A stretch of DNA of 64,000 bases from an uncultured Polaribacter sp. (GCF_947497695.1 NZ_CANMHM010000013.1:1-64000), one strand, 5' to 3'; shown: positions 26,460 through 36,469, counted from the stretch's first letter. Made by a program: numbers and translations. Notes: generated by a model from the sequence alone, not told the origin.

Positions 26460-27848
26460 ATGAAGAAATTTTTTGGTTTATTAGGAATGGCAATTTTAGG
26501 AGGAGCAATTACTTTAGGTGGTTATAAAATGCTTTTTAATGAAGAGGTGGTTATAGAAAGAACAGTTTCTGAGCCCTTAAAAACAGTTACAGCAAATTTT
26601 AATCCAGTATTAAGCAAAGCAACTTCAATCGCAAATTCAGTAGATTTATCTATTGCTGCAGAAAATACAATTCATGCTGTTGTGCATGTAAAAAACACCT
26701 CTGTTAGAACACAAGTTAATCCTCTAGATATTTTCTTTGGAAACGGTTCAGGTAAAAGGCAGTTTGAACAAATAGGTACTGGAAGTGGTGTTATAATTTC
26801 TCAAGATGGTTATATTGTTACAAATAACCATGTTATAGAGAGTGCTTCAGAGATTGAAATTACCCTAAATAATAGGCAAAAGTTTAAGGCAGAATTAATA
26901 GGCACAGACAAAGAAAATGATATTGCTTTATTAAAAATTGATACAGATGCAGAGTTACCATATATTCCATTTGCAGATTCAGATACCGTTAAAATTGGCG
27001 AGTGGGTTTTAGCTGTTGGGAATCCTTATGATTTAACATCTACAGTTACAGCTGGTATTGTAAGTGCAAAAGGAAGAGATTTAGAAGGAAACTCTGCAAT
27101 TGATTCTTTTATTCAAACAGATGCAGCAGTAAACCCAGGTAATAGTGGTGGAGCATTGGTAAATACACGTGGAGAATTGGTTGGAATAAACACAGCAATT
27201 TCTTCTAAAACAGGATCTTTTATTGGATATTCTTTTGCAGTACCATCTAACATAGCTAAGAAAATTATTGATGATTTATTAGAATTTGGAGCAGTACAAG
27301 AAGCCATCTTAGGAATTACTATCGATAGAAATGATATGAATATTGAGGGTGTTAAAATTGCAGATGTAAGTGATGATAGTGAAGCAGAAAAAGCAGGTTT
27401 AAAATCTGGCGATGTTATTAAGAAAGTTAATAGTGTTAACATTTCTAAGTTTTCTGAATTAAGAGGGCAATTAACAGCAAAAAGACCTGGTGATTTTGTT
27501 GATGTTACAATTGATAGAGATGGAGATTTTTTAGTAAAAAGTGTAAAACTAAGTAAAAAAGATTTTTTTGTTTCTAAAACTTTATCTGTTGTTTTAAAAG
27601 ATTTATCTAAGGACGAATTAAAAAAACATAAAATAGAAGGAGGTGCCAAGATTATTGGAATTGGGAATAAAAATTTAAATTATTACGGAGTTAAAGAAGG
27701 TTTTATTATTACTAAAATTAACAAGCAGTCAGTTACAGATGCTGGTCAAACTGCCAAAATAATTGATGCTTCTTATGGAAAAGGAAATCCTATTTTTATT
27801 GAAGTAATTAATTTAGATGGAGAAAAAGAACGTTATGCTTTCAAGTAA
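26460..27848 (+). CDS. HtrA/DegP-type periplasmic serine protease
   Basis: Degrades or refolds misfolded envelope proteins. The 462-residue product has an N-terminal signal or anchor (about 4-23). The trypsin-like domain carries the triad: His of VTNNHVIE (about 122), Asp of ENDIALLKI (about 152), and Ser of NPGNSGGALV (about 227). PDZ1 (about 280-375) begins ILGITIDRNDMN with AGLKSGDVI; a shorter second PDZ-like domain ends the protein. This is the DegP/DegQ layout. A terminator follows. Confidence 0.92.
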   Translation: MKKFFGLLGMAILGGAITLGGYKMLFNEEVVIERTVSEPLKTVTANFNPVLSKATSIANSVDLSIAAENTIHAVVHVKNTSVRTQVNPLDIFFGNGSGKRQFEQIGTGSGVIISQDGYIVTNNHVIESASEIEITLNNRQKFKAELIGTDKENDIALLKIDTDAELPYIPFADSDTVKIGEWVLAVGNPYDLTSTVTAGIVSAKGRDLEGNSAIDSFIQTDAAVNPGNSGGALVNTRGELVGINTAISSKTGSFIGYSFAVPSNIAKKIIDDLLEFGAVQEAILGITIDRNDMNIEGVKIADVSDDSEAEKAGLKSGDVIKKVNSVNISKFSELRGQLTAKRPGDFVDVTIDRDGDFLVKSVKLSKKDFFVSKTLSVVLKDLSKDELKKHKIEGGAKIIGIGNKNLNYYGVKEGFIITKINKQSVTDAGQTAKIIDASYGKGNPIFIEVINLDGEKERYAFK

Positions 27849-27869
27849 AAGCGTAAAAATTTTTATAGA

Positions 27870-27901
27870 AAAACCCGAATTATTTATTTAATTCGGGTTT
27901 T
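27870..27901 (+). terminator. Intrinsic terminator after the HtrA gene
   Basis: A 13-bp perfect stem AAAACCCGAATTA/TAATTCGGGTTTT with a 6-base loop, followed by a T-rich stretch. Confidence 0.85.
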
Positions 27902-27995
27902 AACTTTTTGGTAAGATATTTTTAAAACGTTTAAAAATTGCTTGTTATAAAATATTAAACAGTTTATATTGTTATTTGTAGTTTGGTTTTTCTAC

Positions 27996-28421
27996 TTAAT
28001 TATTCTTTATACTTTTTTTAATTGTATTCAAATATTTTTCAGATAATTTTATGGTGTTTAAATAAAAATTAAGAAATGTAAGTAATGCTATTGTTATAGA
28101 TGAAAAAACTAAAAATAATATATTATTGAAAAATAAAAAAACAAGTAATGATGAAAGTAGACCAATTATTAAACAGTACAAGATATATTTACCAACATAA
28201 CTGTAAATTTTAATTATTACTCTATTTATTGTTGTTACATTTATTTTTGAAGGAACTGGTATATTTATTTTACTTCCTTTTAAGTTTATAGGAACATTTA
28301 GTGTGATGCTACCTGAAAAACTGAGATTTTTCGTGGATTTAGAACTTTTTTGATTCTAATTTTTGATAAAATCTTCTCTTTTGATATTTTCAATTATTAT
28401 TTCTGCTGTTTTTATTTTCAA
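27996..28421 (-). pseudogene. Small membrane-protein ORF interrupted by an in-frame TAG
   Basis: Not recognised. From TTG 28421 the minus strand reads 142 codons in one frame, broken only by TAG at 28356-28358 (codon 22). Before the TAG it reads KIKTAEIIIENIKREDF. After it come a polar beta-like stretch (SGSITLNVPINLKGSKINIP) and two hydrophobic segments (LIIGLLSSLLVFLFF, ILFLVFSSITIALLTF), ending in a lysine-rich tail. Only the last 61 codons have their own possible start (TTG 28181). The amber codon suggests a decayed gene. This 600-base stretch between two terminators otherwise holds nothing I can name. The assignment is weak because the region is extremely AT-rich. Confidence 0.4.
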
Positions 28422-28510
28422 ACTATATTTTGTTTAATATTTATTATTTTTAAATTACGTATTATTTAGTTTTCTATCTTAAAAAAATCAATAGTTAAAC
28501 ATAGGTTTTC

Positions 28511-28550
28511 AAAAAAAAAAAAAAATCCAAAACAATTAAGTTTTGGATTT
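28511..28550 (-). terminator. Intrinsic terminator after yidC
   Basis: An 11-bp stem (28523-28533 with 28540-28550, core ATCCAAAAC) followed on the minus strand by a run of about 15 T. This is the strongest terminator seen in the window. Confidence 0.9.
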
Positions 28551-28575
28551 TATAATTCGTAACAAGGCATTGCCT

Positions 28576-30459
28576 TTATTTTTTCTTTTTCTGTTGTGCA
28601 GCTTGTTGTTCTTGTGCTTGTTTCATCGCAGAATCAATTTTTTGGCGGAATTTGCTCTTCGCTTTTTCTGGCTTCTTTTTGTTTTCTTCTATTTGAGCAT
28701 GAATTTTATCTTCATCAATTACAAAATTCTTAATTACTAGCATAATAGCAATGGTTAATAAGTTAGATACAAAATAGTACAAACTTAAACTAGATGCATA
28801 ATTGTTAAAGAAAAACAACATCATAATAGGAGAGAAGTAGATCATATACTTCATCATCTTACCCATATCTGGCATTCCTTCTTGTGTAGGAGCTTGCATA
28901 TTTGCTTGCTGACTCTGATTCATTTTCATATAAAAGAAAATGGCAACAGAAGCTAATATTGGAAATAAACTTACATGATCACCATAAAAAGGAATATTAA
29001 ATGGCAATTTGTAAATCATATCATAAGATGATAAATCATTAGCCCATAAAAAGTTTTCTTGTCTTAATGATAAGTTGGTTGGAAAAAATTTAAATAAGGC
29101 AAAGAAAACGGGCATTTGTAGTAATGCAGGTATACAACCAGATAGCATACTTACACCAGCTTTTCGCTGAATTGCCATGGTTTCTTGCTGACGTTTCATT
29201 GCGTTTTCTTTTCCTGGATATTTCTCATTTAAGGCAGTTAATTCTGGTCTAATTACCTTCATTTTTGCACTTGATAAATAAGATTTGTAAACTAAAGGAG
29301 ACATAATAATTCTAACAACAATGGTCATCAGAATAATAATTAATCCATAATTAGATAAAAATCCTTTTAAGAAATTAAAAACAGGGTAAAATATGGTTCT
29401 GTTTAAGAAACCAAAAATTCCCCAACCTAAATCTGCTGTTTCATCTAAATCAGTTCCTTTAAAAGTTTTTAATAAATTATAATCACTTGGGCCGTAAAAC
29501 CATTTCATGTTATAATTTAATTCTCCATTAGATAAAGCTAAAGGAGTTTTTAATTCATATCGTTTTGTAAAAATAGTATCAATTTCTTCATTTTTAACCA
29601 AATCTGTAGAAGTTACAGTTGCGTTATTAAAAGCAGTATCAGATAATAAACTAGAGGTAAAGAAATGTTGTTTGTAAGAAACCCAATCTACATCATTTAA
29701 TATTTCTGAATTACCAGCGTTTAAATAATCAACATCGTTTTCAGTTTTATAATAAAGGTGAGAATACATGGTATTCTCTGTTTTCATACTCTTTTCATTT
29801 CTATAACCATCTAAAGACCAATCTAAATTAATTGGGTTAGAAGTATTGATAATATTACTTAATCCTTGAGAACGTACAGCAAAATCTACCATATATTCAT
29901 TTGGTTTCATTTCGTAACGATATTCTAAAAATTGCGTTTCAGAAACTTTCAATTTCATAGAAACAATGGTATTGTCTCCGTTTTTAGAAATTGTTGGGCT
30001 AAAAAATAAGTCTTTGGTATTTAAAATTCTGTTATCTGTAGTACCAAAATTGATGTTAAAAGAAGCGTTTCTATTTTTTATCAGATAAAGAGGTAAAGAA
30101 TCGTAGGTTTTATAATTCTTAACTTCTGCTTCAATAATTTGTCCACCTTTATTATTAATGGTCAATTTTACCAATTTGTTTTCTAAAACTGATGTTCCAT
30201 CAGTTCCTTGAATCGCACTTTGTGCAAAAGCCCCTAACTTATTAGTAAAAGCGACTTGTTTTAAGGAGTCGTTTTCAAAAACAGGTGTATTTTCTGTAAC
30301 AATGTTTGTGTTGTTTTTTGTACTCTCTACAACTTGTTCAGTACTTGTTTCAGGTTCAATTGTTTCATCAGATTTGTTACTGTTTATCCAGAATAATAAA
30401 ATACCTCCTAATAAAAGCATTCCAATAAAAGAATTGAGATCGAATTTTTTTTGTTCCAT
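28576..30459 (-). CDS. yidC: Membrane protein insertase YidC
   Basis: Inserts proteins into the inner membrane, alone or with Sec. The 627-residue product has an N-terminal helix (about 10-25), a large periplasmic beta domain (about 60-350, typical of Gram-negative YidC), and the conserved insertase core with TIVVRIIMSPLVYKSYLSSAKM, GCIPALLQMPVFFALFKFF and NNYASSLSLYYFVSN. The tail is basic and Gln/Lys-rich (EQQAAQQKKKK), which fits ribosome contact. It is downstream of pyrG by 218 bases and ends at a strong terminator. Confidence 0.96.
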   Translation of the reverse strand: MEQKKFDLNSFIGMLLLGGILLFWINSNKSDETIEPETSTEQVVESTKNNTNIVTENTPVFENDSLKQVAFTNKLGAFAQSAIQGTDGTSVLENKLVKLTINNKGGQIIEAEVKNYKTYDSLPLYLIKNRNASFNINFGTTDNRILNTKDLFFSPTISKNGDNTIVSMKLKVSETQFLEYRYEMKPNEYMVDFAVRSQGLSNIINTSNPINLDWSLDGYRNEKSMKTENTMYSHLYYKTENDVDYLNAGNSEILNDVDWVSYKQHFFTSSLLSDTAFNNATVTSTDLVKNEEIDTIFTKRYELKTPLALSNGELNYNMKWFYGPSDYNLLKTFKGTDLDETADLGWGIFGFLNRTIFYPVFNFLKGFLSNYGLIIILMTIVVRIIMSPLVYKSYLSSAKMKVIRPELTALNEKYPGKENAMKRQQETMAIQRKAGVSMLSGCIPALLQMPVFFALFKFFPTNLSLRQENFLWANDLSSYDMIYKLPFNIPFYGDHVSLFPILASVAIFFYMKMNQSQQANMQAPTQEGMPDMGKMMKYMIYFSPIMMLFFFNNYASSLSLYYFVSNLLTIAIMLVIKNFVIDEDKIHAQIEENKKKPEKAKSKFRQKIDSAMKQAQEQQAAQQKKKK

Positions 30460-30677
30460 GTGTTATTTTAAAGTGTCATATTGTCAATTTTAAACTCCTT
30501 TTTTGAAGTAAAAACCTACAAATGTAGTTGAAAAGCAGCTTTATATTGTTTTTACTGCTTTATAATTTATTCATTTATATAATTACAAATAGCATTCCTA
30601 ATTTAAAATTGTCAATTAAGACAAAATCGAAAAATTACTTATAGTTTTTCAAAAACTTTAGGACTTACATTTATACT

Positions 30678-32291
30678 TTATTTTTTAGATTGCTTTAAAG
30701 CAGCTTTAATAAAATCTACAAAAAGTGGATGTGGTTTTAAAACAGTACTCTTATATTCTGGATGATATTGAACACCAACAAACCAAGGATGAGAAGTTAC
30801 TTCTACAACTTCTACTAAGCCTGTTTTAGGGTTTATACCTGTTGCTTTCATACCTGCAGCTTCAACTTGTTCTAGATAAGCATTGTTAAATTCATAACGA
30901 TGCCTATGTCGTTCTGTAATTAATTCAGATTTATAAGCATCAAATACTTTAGAGTTCTTTTTCAATTCACAATCCCAAGCTCCTAAACGCATTGTTCCTC
31001 CTTTATCTGTTACATCTTTCTGACTTTCCATCAGATTAATAACAGGTTCTTTAGTGCTTTTATTCATTTCTGTAGAGCTTGCACTTTCTATATGTAGTAC
31101 ATTTCTAGCAAACTCAATTACTGCCATTTGCATACCCAAACAAATTCCGAAGAAAGGAATTTTATTTTCTCTGGCATATTTTACGGCTCTAATTTTTCCT
31201 TCAATACCTCTGTCTCCAAAACCAGGTGCAACTAAAATACCATTAACACCTTGTAATTTTTTCTCAGCATTTTTTGGTGTTAAACTTTCTGAATGTACCC
31301 AACGTAATTTTACTTTGGTTTCATGTGTAGAACCAGCATGAATAAAAGCTTCTGTAATAGATTTGTAAGAATCTTGCAATTCTATATATTTACCAATTAA
31401 GGCAATTTCTACTTCGTGTTTAGGGTTTTTATGTTTTTGTAAAAAGTTGTTCCAAACTTTTAATTCAGGTTCTCCTTTAGACGATAATTTTAATTTGTTT
31501 AAAACAACAGTGTCTAAACCTTGTTCTAGCATTAAATTAGGAACATCATAAATAGTTTCTGCATCTATGGATTGTATAACATCTTCTTTTTTAACATTAC
31601 AAAAAAGTGCTAGTTTACGTTTAATATCGTCAGAAATTTCATGTTCTGTTCTGCATACTAATATATCAGGACTCACACCACTTTGCATTAACATTTTTAC
31701 AGAGTGTTGTGTTGGTTTTGTTTTTAATTCACCTGCAGCAGCTAAATAAGGCACTAAAGTTAAGTGAATTACAATGGCATTTTCCTCGCCTTTTTCCCAA
31801 AGCATTTGTCTTACAGATTCTACATAAGGTAAAGACTCTATATCACCAACAGTACCTCCAATTTCTGTAATTACAATATCATAATCACCAGTTTCACCAA
31901 GAATTTGAATTCTTCGTTTAATCTCATCAGTAATATGAGGAATAACTTGAACTGTCTTTCCTAAAAATTCTCCTTTTCGCTCTTTGTTTATTACAGACTG
32001 ATATATTCTACCTGTTGTAACATTATTTGCTTGAGAAGTTGGTATGTTTAAATAACGCTCATAATGCCCTAAATCTAGATCGGTTTCTGCTCCATCATCA
32101 GTAACATAACACTCCCCATGTTCATAAGGGTTTAAAGTTCCTGGATCTATATTAATGTATGGGTCTAGTTTTTGGATGGTTACAGAAAAGCCTCTTTCTT
32201 GCAATAATTTAGCTAAAGATGCTGCAATAATTCCTTTTCCAAGTGATGATGTTACGCCTCCTGTGACAAAAACGTATTTAGTATTACTCAT
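30678..32291 (-). CDS. pyrG: CTP synthase (PyrG)
   Basis: Makes CTP from UTP, ATP and glutamine. The synthase domain has [14 protein letters not shown] at residues 7-20, and the GATase domain has the nucleophile in [11 protein letters not shown] near 375 plus the late [11 protein letters not shown] start at the ATG at 32291 (MSNTKYVF), giving 537 residues. An ORF from 32312 would add seven residues and start inside the promoter: the -7 element TACTTTTG lies at 32310-32317. yidC follows on the same strand. Confidence 0.96.
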   Translation of the reverse strand: MSNTKYVFVTGGVTSSLGKGIIAASLAKLLQERGFSVTIQKLDPYINIDPGTLNPYEHGECYVTDDGAETDLDLGHYERYLNIPTSQANNVTTGRIYQSVINKERKGEFLGKTVQVIPHITDEIKRRIQILGETGDYDIVITEIGGTVGDIESLPYVESVRQMLWEKGEENAIVIHLTLVPYLAAAGELKTKPTQHSVKMLMQSGVSPDILVCRTEHEISDDIKRKLALFCNVKKEDVIQSIDAETIYDVPNLMLEQGLDTVVLNKLKLSSKGEPELKVWNNFLQKHKNPKHEVEIALIGKYIELQDSYKSITEAFIHAGSTHETKVKLRWVHSESLTPKNAEKKLQGVNGILVAPGFGDRGIEGKIRAVKYARENKIPFFGICLGMQMAVIEFARNVLHIESASSTEMNKSTKEPVINLMESQKDVTDKGGTMRLGAWDCELKKNSKVFDAYKSELITERHRHRYEFNNAYLEQVEAAGMKATGINPKTGLVEVVEVTSHPWFVGVQYHPEYKSTVLKPHPLFVDFIKAALKQSKK

Positions 32292-32309
32292 GGTATTCTT
32301 AGGTTTGTG

Positions 32310-32340
32310 CAAAAGTACTAACTCTATATTTTATGTCAAA
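32310..32340 (-). promoter_or_regulatory. pyrG promoter
   Basis: On the minus strand TTTG (32337-32340), a 19-base spacer and TACTTTTG (32310-32317), ending 18 bases before the ATG at 32291. It is an exact match to the TTTG-N19-TAnnTTTG pattern. Confidence 0.7.
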
Positions 32341-32417
32341 TAAAAACAGATAAAACATTTGAGTTTTTTTTTAACGCTTAAAACTATTTTTTTTATAAAC
32401 TTATTTATATAAAAAAC

Positions 32418-32425
32418 TATATTTG
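32418..32425 (+). promoter_or_regulatory. -7 element of the nuclease gene
   Basis: TATATTTG, 33 bases before the ATG at 32459. There is no TTTG 19 bases upstream. Confidence 0.4.
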
Positions 32426-32458
32426 TGAATCATTAATTTTAAATTTTAAAACAAACAA

Positions 32459-33193
32459 ATGAACCAAAGAAATAAAGCTATTTTACTGGGTTTGTATTTG
32501 TCAAAATTTAATGATGAAGCTCTAAAAGAATTTGGTTTTAAAAGTTTTCAAGAAGCTTTTAATGTTTTAGGGCTTTCTATTGGAAGCAAACCTGCATCAA
32601 TTAAAAACTATAGAGATGAATTTGATCCATATTTCCCGAATAATAGAAAAGGTTGGCACAAAAGAGAATTTAGAGATTACTGTAAGGCAATTTATAATGA
32701 GTTTAGTTCTTTAGATTTTTATGATTTTTCTGAATTAGTAAAATCTTTTCTTTTTAAAAATTATGAAATTGAACGTTTTATTAAAAATGAATTAAAAGAA
32801 GATTTTTCAGAAAAACTAGCAAAAAGGTTAATGACAGGAATAGCAGCAGAAGAATATTTTAAATTTAATTATTCGAAAATAAACTATTTTAATTCTTACT
32901 CATTAAAAGATACCACAAATATGGCTTGTGGTTTTGATTACAAACTTTTTAATAAAGACAGTTATTATTGTATTGAAGTAAAAGGGATCAATGAAAAAAA
33001 AGGTAATATTCTACTAACAGAAAAAGAATACCATACAGCAAACAAATTAAAAGCTAAATATTGTTTGTTTGTGGTTAAAAATTTTAAAGAAAAGCCATTT
33101 CACGAAATGATCTTTGATCCTTTAAATGCTAAAATTAATTTTAAAGAGTTCAAAAGAGAAGTTATTCAGTTATCTTACAATGCATATTTATAA
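32459..33193 (+). CDS. Orphan DUF3883-like PD-(D/E)XK nuclease-fold protein
   Basis: A 244-residue protein in two parts. The N-terminal part (1-80) has YLSKFNDEALKEFGFKSF, LGLSIGSKPASIKNYRDEFD and NNRKGWHKREFRDY, a pattern I recall from N-terminal domains of restriction-type endonucleases. The C-terminal part (125-205) looks like DUF3883, with Glu131, Asp160 (CGFDYKL), Glu173 and Lys175 (YCIEVKG) placed as a PD-(D/E)XK active site, then LTEKEYHTANKLKAKYCLFVV. All catalytic positions are intact. No methyltransferase, helicase or second defence gene is adjacent; the neighbours are pyrG (divergent) and rpmH. It could be a stand-alone type IV or type II enzyme, or a repair nuclease. Function is inference. 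Confidence 0.65.
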   Translation: MNQRNKAILLGLYLSKFNDEALKEFGFKSFQEAFNVLGLSIGSKPASIKNYRDEFDPYFPNNRKGWHKREFRDYCKAIYNEFSSLDFYDFSELVKSFLFKNYEIERFIKNELKEDFSEKLAKRLMTGIAAEEYFKFNYSKINYFNSYSLKDTTNMACGFDYKLFNKDSYYCIEVKGINEKKGNILLTEKEYHTANKLKAKYCLFVVKNFKEKPFHEMIFDPLNAKINFKEFKREVIQLSYNAYL

Positions 33194-33240
33194 GAGTTTT
33201 TTTACAAAAAAAAATATTTTCATTTTTTTTTAAAATAGTA

Positions 33241-33271
33241 TTTGTCATAAATAAAAACAGTTGTATATTTG
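33241..33271 (+). promoter_or_regulatory. rpmH promoter
   Basis: TTTG (33241-33244), a 19-base spacer, TATATTTG (33264-33271). A leader of about 65 bases precedes the rpmH ATG. Exact match to the consensus and spacing. Confidence 0.75.
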
Positions 33272-33341
33272 CACACGCTTTTAACGAGGTAAATCGTTAT
33301 GCGAAAAAAATAATAACAGAAGACATTTAAAAATACAGATA

Positions 33342-33503
33342 ATGCCAAAAAGAACTTACCAACCGTCAAAAAGAAAGAGAAGAAACAAACATGGTTTCAT
33401 GGAGAGAATGGCTTCTGCTAATGGTAGAAAAGTATTAGCTCGTAGAAGAGCTAAAGGAAGAAAGAAAATTTCTGTTTCAACTGAAACTAGACATAAAAAA
33501 TAA
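33342..33503 (+). CDS. rpmH: 50S ribosomal protein L34 (bL34)
   Basis: A 53-residue ribosomal protein. The sequence [32 protein letters not shown] and RRRAKGRKK is the complete bL34 family pattern, followed by a short extra tail ([11 protein letters not shown]). It has its own exact promoter and a terminator 27 bases after the stop, so it is a single-gene transcript. In many bacteria rpmH is next to dnaA or rnpA and yidC; here it is separated from yidC by pyrG and the nuclease, and no rnpA is seen. Confidence 0.97.
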   Translation: MPKRTYQPSKRKRRNKHGFMERMASANGRKVLARRRAKGRKKISVSTETRHKK

Positions 33504-33529
33504 AAATGATTAACAATTGTTAATATATT

Positions 33530-33562
33530 AGGTGTTACTTTTTTTAAGTAACACCTTTTTTT
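33530..33562 (+). terminator. Intrinsic terminator after rpmH
   Basis: A perfect stem AGGTGTTACTT/AAGTAACACCT with a T5 loop, then seven T. Upstream, TTAACAATTGTTAA (33510-33523) is a separate 14-bp palindrome. Confidence 0.9.
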
Positions 33563-33613
33563 ATATCCAACCACTAACTATTTTTGTAAAACATAATAAT
33601 ACAACAACTTACA

Positions 33614-36469
33614 ATGCCAAAAAGAAAAGACCTCAAATCAATTTTAATTATCGGATCTGGACCAATTGTTATTGGACAAGCATGTGAATTTGACTATTCT
33701 GGTTCACAATCATTACGTTCATTAAGAGAAGATGGGATAGAAACAATTCTAATTAACTCTAACCCAGCAACAATAATGACAGATCCTTCTATGGCAGATC
33801 ATATTTATTTGTTGCCATTAACCACTAAGTCTATCATTCAAATTTTAAAAGAGCATCCTCAAATTGATGCTGTTTTGCCAACAATGGGTGGGCAAACTGC
33901 ATTAAACCTTTGTATTGAGGCAGATGATAAAGGTATTTGGAAAGATTTTGATGTAAAGCTAATTGGTGTAGATATAGATGCTATTAATGTAACAGAAGAT
34001 AGAGAGCAGTTTAGAGAGTTAATGTTAAAAATTGATGTGCCAATGGCGCCTCAAGCAACAGCAACTTCATTCTTAAAAGGTAAAGAAATTGCTCAAGAAT
34101 TTGGTTTTCCCCTAGTAATTCGTTCTTCTTACACTTTAGGTGGAGCAGGAGCATCTATTGTTTATGAATCAAAAGATTTTGACGAATTATTAAGTAGAGG
34201 CTTAGAAGCATCACCAATACATGAGGTGATGATTGATAAAGCTATGATGGGATGGAAAGAATATGAACTAGAATTATTACGTGATAAAAACGATAATGTT
34301 GTAATTATTTGTTCTATTGAAAATATGGATCCTATGGGAATTCATACTGGAGATTCTATTACAGTTGCCCCAGCAATGACACTTTCTGATACAACTTTTC
34401 AGAAAATGCGTGATATGGCAATTCACATGATGCGTTCTATTGGAGATTTTGAAGGTGGATGTAACGTACAATTTGCAGTTTCACCAGACGAAAAAGAAGA
34501 AATTATTGCCATTGAAATCAATCCACGTGTTTCTCGTTCATCCGCTTTAGCGAGTAAAGCAACTGGATATCCTATTGCAAAAGTAGCTACAAAATTAGCT
34601 ATTGGGTATACTTTAGATGAATTAGAAAACGGAATTACAAAATCTACATCTGCTTTATTTGAGCCAACATTAGATTATGTTATTGTAAAAATACCACGTT
34701 GGAATTTTGATAAATTTGAAGGATCTGATAGAACTTTAGGCCTACAAATGAAAGCTGTTGGAGAGGTAATGGGAATTGGGCGTTGTTTTCAAGAAGCATT
34801 GCATAAAGCAACACAATCTTTAGAAATTAAAAGAAATGGTTTAGGTGCTGATGGAAAAGGATATACAGATTACGATCAAATTATAGAAAAATTAACCAAT
34901 GCAAGTTGGGATCGTGTCTTTGCAATTTATGATGCTATTGCAATGGGAATTCCTTTGAGTAAAATTTATGATATCACAAAAATTGATATGTGGTATTTAA
35001 AGCAATATGAAGAGTTGTTTCAATTGCAAAAAGAAATTTCTACCTATACAATTGATACTTTAGGAAGAGATTTATTACTAGAAGCTAAGCAAAAAGGATA
35101 TGGAGACAGACAAATAGCACACATGTTGGGTTGTTTAGAAAGTCAAGTATATGCTAAAAGAGAGGAATTTAAGGTACAACGTGTTTTTAAATTAGTAGAT
35201 ACTTGTGCCGCAGAATTTAAAGCAAAAACTCCTTATTATTATTCTACTTTCGAAAATGAAATTGAAACTCCAGAAGGTGAAATTACCATTGCAAACGAAA
35301 GTATTGTAACTGATAAAAAGAAAATAATTGTTTTAGGTTCTGGACCAAACAGAATCGGACAAGGAATTGAATTTGATTATTGTTGTGTGCATGGTGTTTT
35401 AGCAGCTGCAGAATGTGGTTATGAAACGATTATGATTAACTGTAACCCAGAAACAGTTTCTACAGATTTTGATACAGCTGATAAATTATACTTTGAGCCT
35501 GTTTTTTGGGAACATATTTATGACATTATTCGTCATGAAAAACCAGAAGGTGTTATTGTACAATTAGGTGGACAAACTGCTTTAAAGTTAGCAGAAAAGT
35601 TAACAAAATACGGAATTAAGATTATTGGTACTTCTTTTGAAGCCTTAGATTTAGCAGAAGATAGAGGTCTTTTCTCTGAGTTGTTAAAGAAAAATAACAT
35701 TCCTTATCCAGAATTTGGTATCGCAGAAACTGCGGATGAAGCTTTGGCTTTGGCAGATCAATTAAATTTTCCAATCTTAGTAAGACCTTCTTATGTTTTA
35801 GGGGGACAAGGGATGAAAATTGTTATCAATAAGGAAGAATTGGTAAAACATGTAGTTGATTTATTAGGTAGAATGCCTGGTAATAAATTATTGTTAGATC
35901 ATTATTTAGATGGAGCCATAGAAGCAGAAGCAGATGCAATTTGTGATGCTGATGGAAATGTCTACATTATAGGTATTATGGAACATATTGAGCCTTGTGG
36001 AATTCATTCTGGAGATTCTAATGCAACATTACCAGCCTTTAATTTAGGTGAATTTGTTTTACAACAAATTAAAGATCATACACATACTATTGCTAGAGAA
36101 TTAAAAACGGTTGGTTTAATCAATGTTCAGTTTGCTGTAAAAGATGATATTGTGTATATCATTGAGGCTAACCCAAGAGCTTCTAGAACAGTACCTTTTA
36201 TTGCAAAAGCATACCAAGAGCCGTATGTAAATTACGCTACAAAAGTAATGTTAGGTCATAATAAAGTAACCGATTTTGATTTTAACCCAAAATTAAATGG
36301 TTTTGCCATTAAGCAACCTGTTTTTTCTTTTAACAAGTTTCCTAATGTTGATAAAAAACTAGGACCAGAAATGAAATCTACAGGAGAAAGTATCTTGTTT
36401 ATTGATAGTTTAAAAGATGATGAGTTTTACGATTTATATTCTAGACGTAAAATGTACTTGAATAAGTAA
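33614..36469 (+). CDS. carB: Carbamoyl-phosphate synthase large subunit, without the MGS domain
   Basis: Makes carbamoyl phosphate for pyrimidines and arginine from bicarbonate, ATP and ammonia delivered by CarA. The 951-residue product has two ATP-grasp halves: LIIGSGPIVIGQACEFDYSG at the start of the first and LGSGPNRIGQGIEFDYCC near residue 575 of the second, each with a QLGGQTA-type or MGGQTA loop. It ends at about the position where E. coli CarB (1073 residues) begins its MGS-like allosteric domain. UMP/ornithine control through that domain is therefore absent, as I believe is usual in Flavobacteriia. carA is not in the window. Confidence 0.95.
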   Translation: MPKRKDLKSILIIGSGPIVIGQACEFDYSGSQSLRSLREDGIETILINSNPATIMTDPSMADHIYLLPLTTKSIIQILKEHPQIDAVLPTMGGQTALNLCIEADDKGIWKDFDVKLIGVDIDAINVTEDREQFRELMLKIDVPMAPQATATSFLKGKEIAQEFGFPLVIRSSYTLGGAGASIVYESKDFDELLSRGLEASPIHEVMIDKAMMGWKEYELELLRDKNDNVVIICSIENMDPMGIHTGDSITVAPAMTLSDTTFQKMRDMAIHMMRSIGDFEGGCNVQFAVSPDEKEEIIAIEINPRVSRSSALASKATGYPIAKVATKLAIGYTLDELENGITKSTSALFEPTLDYVIVKIPRWNFDKFEGSDRTLGLQMKAVGEVMGIGRCFQEALHKATQSLEIKRNGLGADGKGYTDYDQIIEKLTNASWDRVFAIYDAIAMGIPLSKIYDITKIDMWYLKQYEELFQLQKEISTYTIDTLGRDLLLEAKQKGYGDRQIAHMLGCLESQVYAKREEFKVQRVFKLVDTCAAEFKAKTPYYYSTFENEIETPEGEITIANESIVTDKKKIIVLGSGPNRIGQGIEFDYCCVHGVLAAAECGYETIMINCNPETVSTDFDTADKLYFEPVFWEHIYDIIRHEKPEGVIVQLGGQTALKLAEKLTKYGIKIIGTSFEALDLAEDRGLFSELLKKNNIPYPEFGIAETADEALALADQLNFPILVRPSYVLGGQGMKIVINKEELVKHVVDLLGRMPGNKLLLDHYLDGAIEAEADAICDADGNVYIIGIMEHIEPCGIHSGDSNATLPAFNLGEFVLQQIKDHTHTIARELKTVGLINVQFAVKDDIVYIIEANPRASRTVPFIAKAYQEPYVNYATKVMLGHNKVTDFDFNPKLNGFAIKQPVFSFNKFPNVDKKLGPEMKSTGESILFIDSLKDDEFYDLYSRRKMYLNK

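Noticed and set aside
27113..27649. 178-codon minus-strand ORF
   Set aside because: It is antisense to the PDZ region of HtrA, which has intact motifs; the reverse product has no family pattern.
33356..33574. 72-codon minus-strand ORF
   Set aside because: Antisense to rpmH and crossing its terminator.
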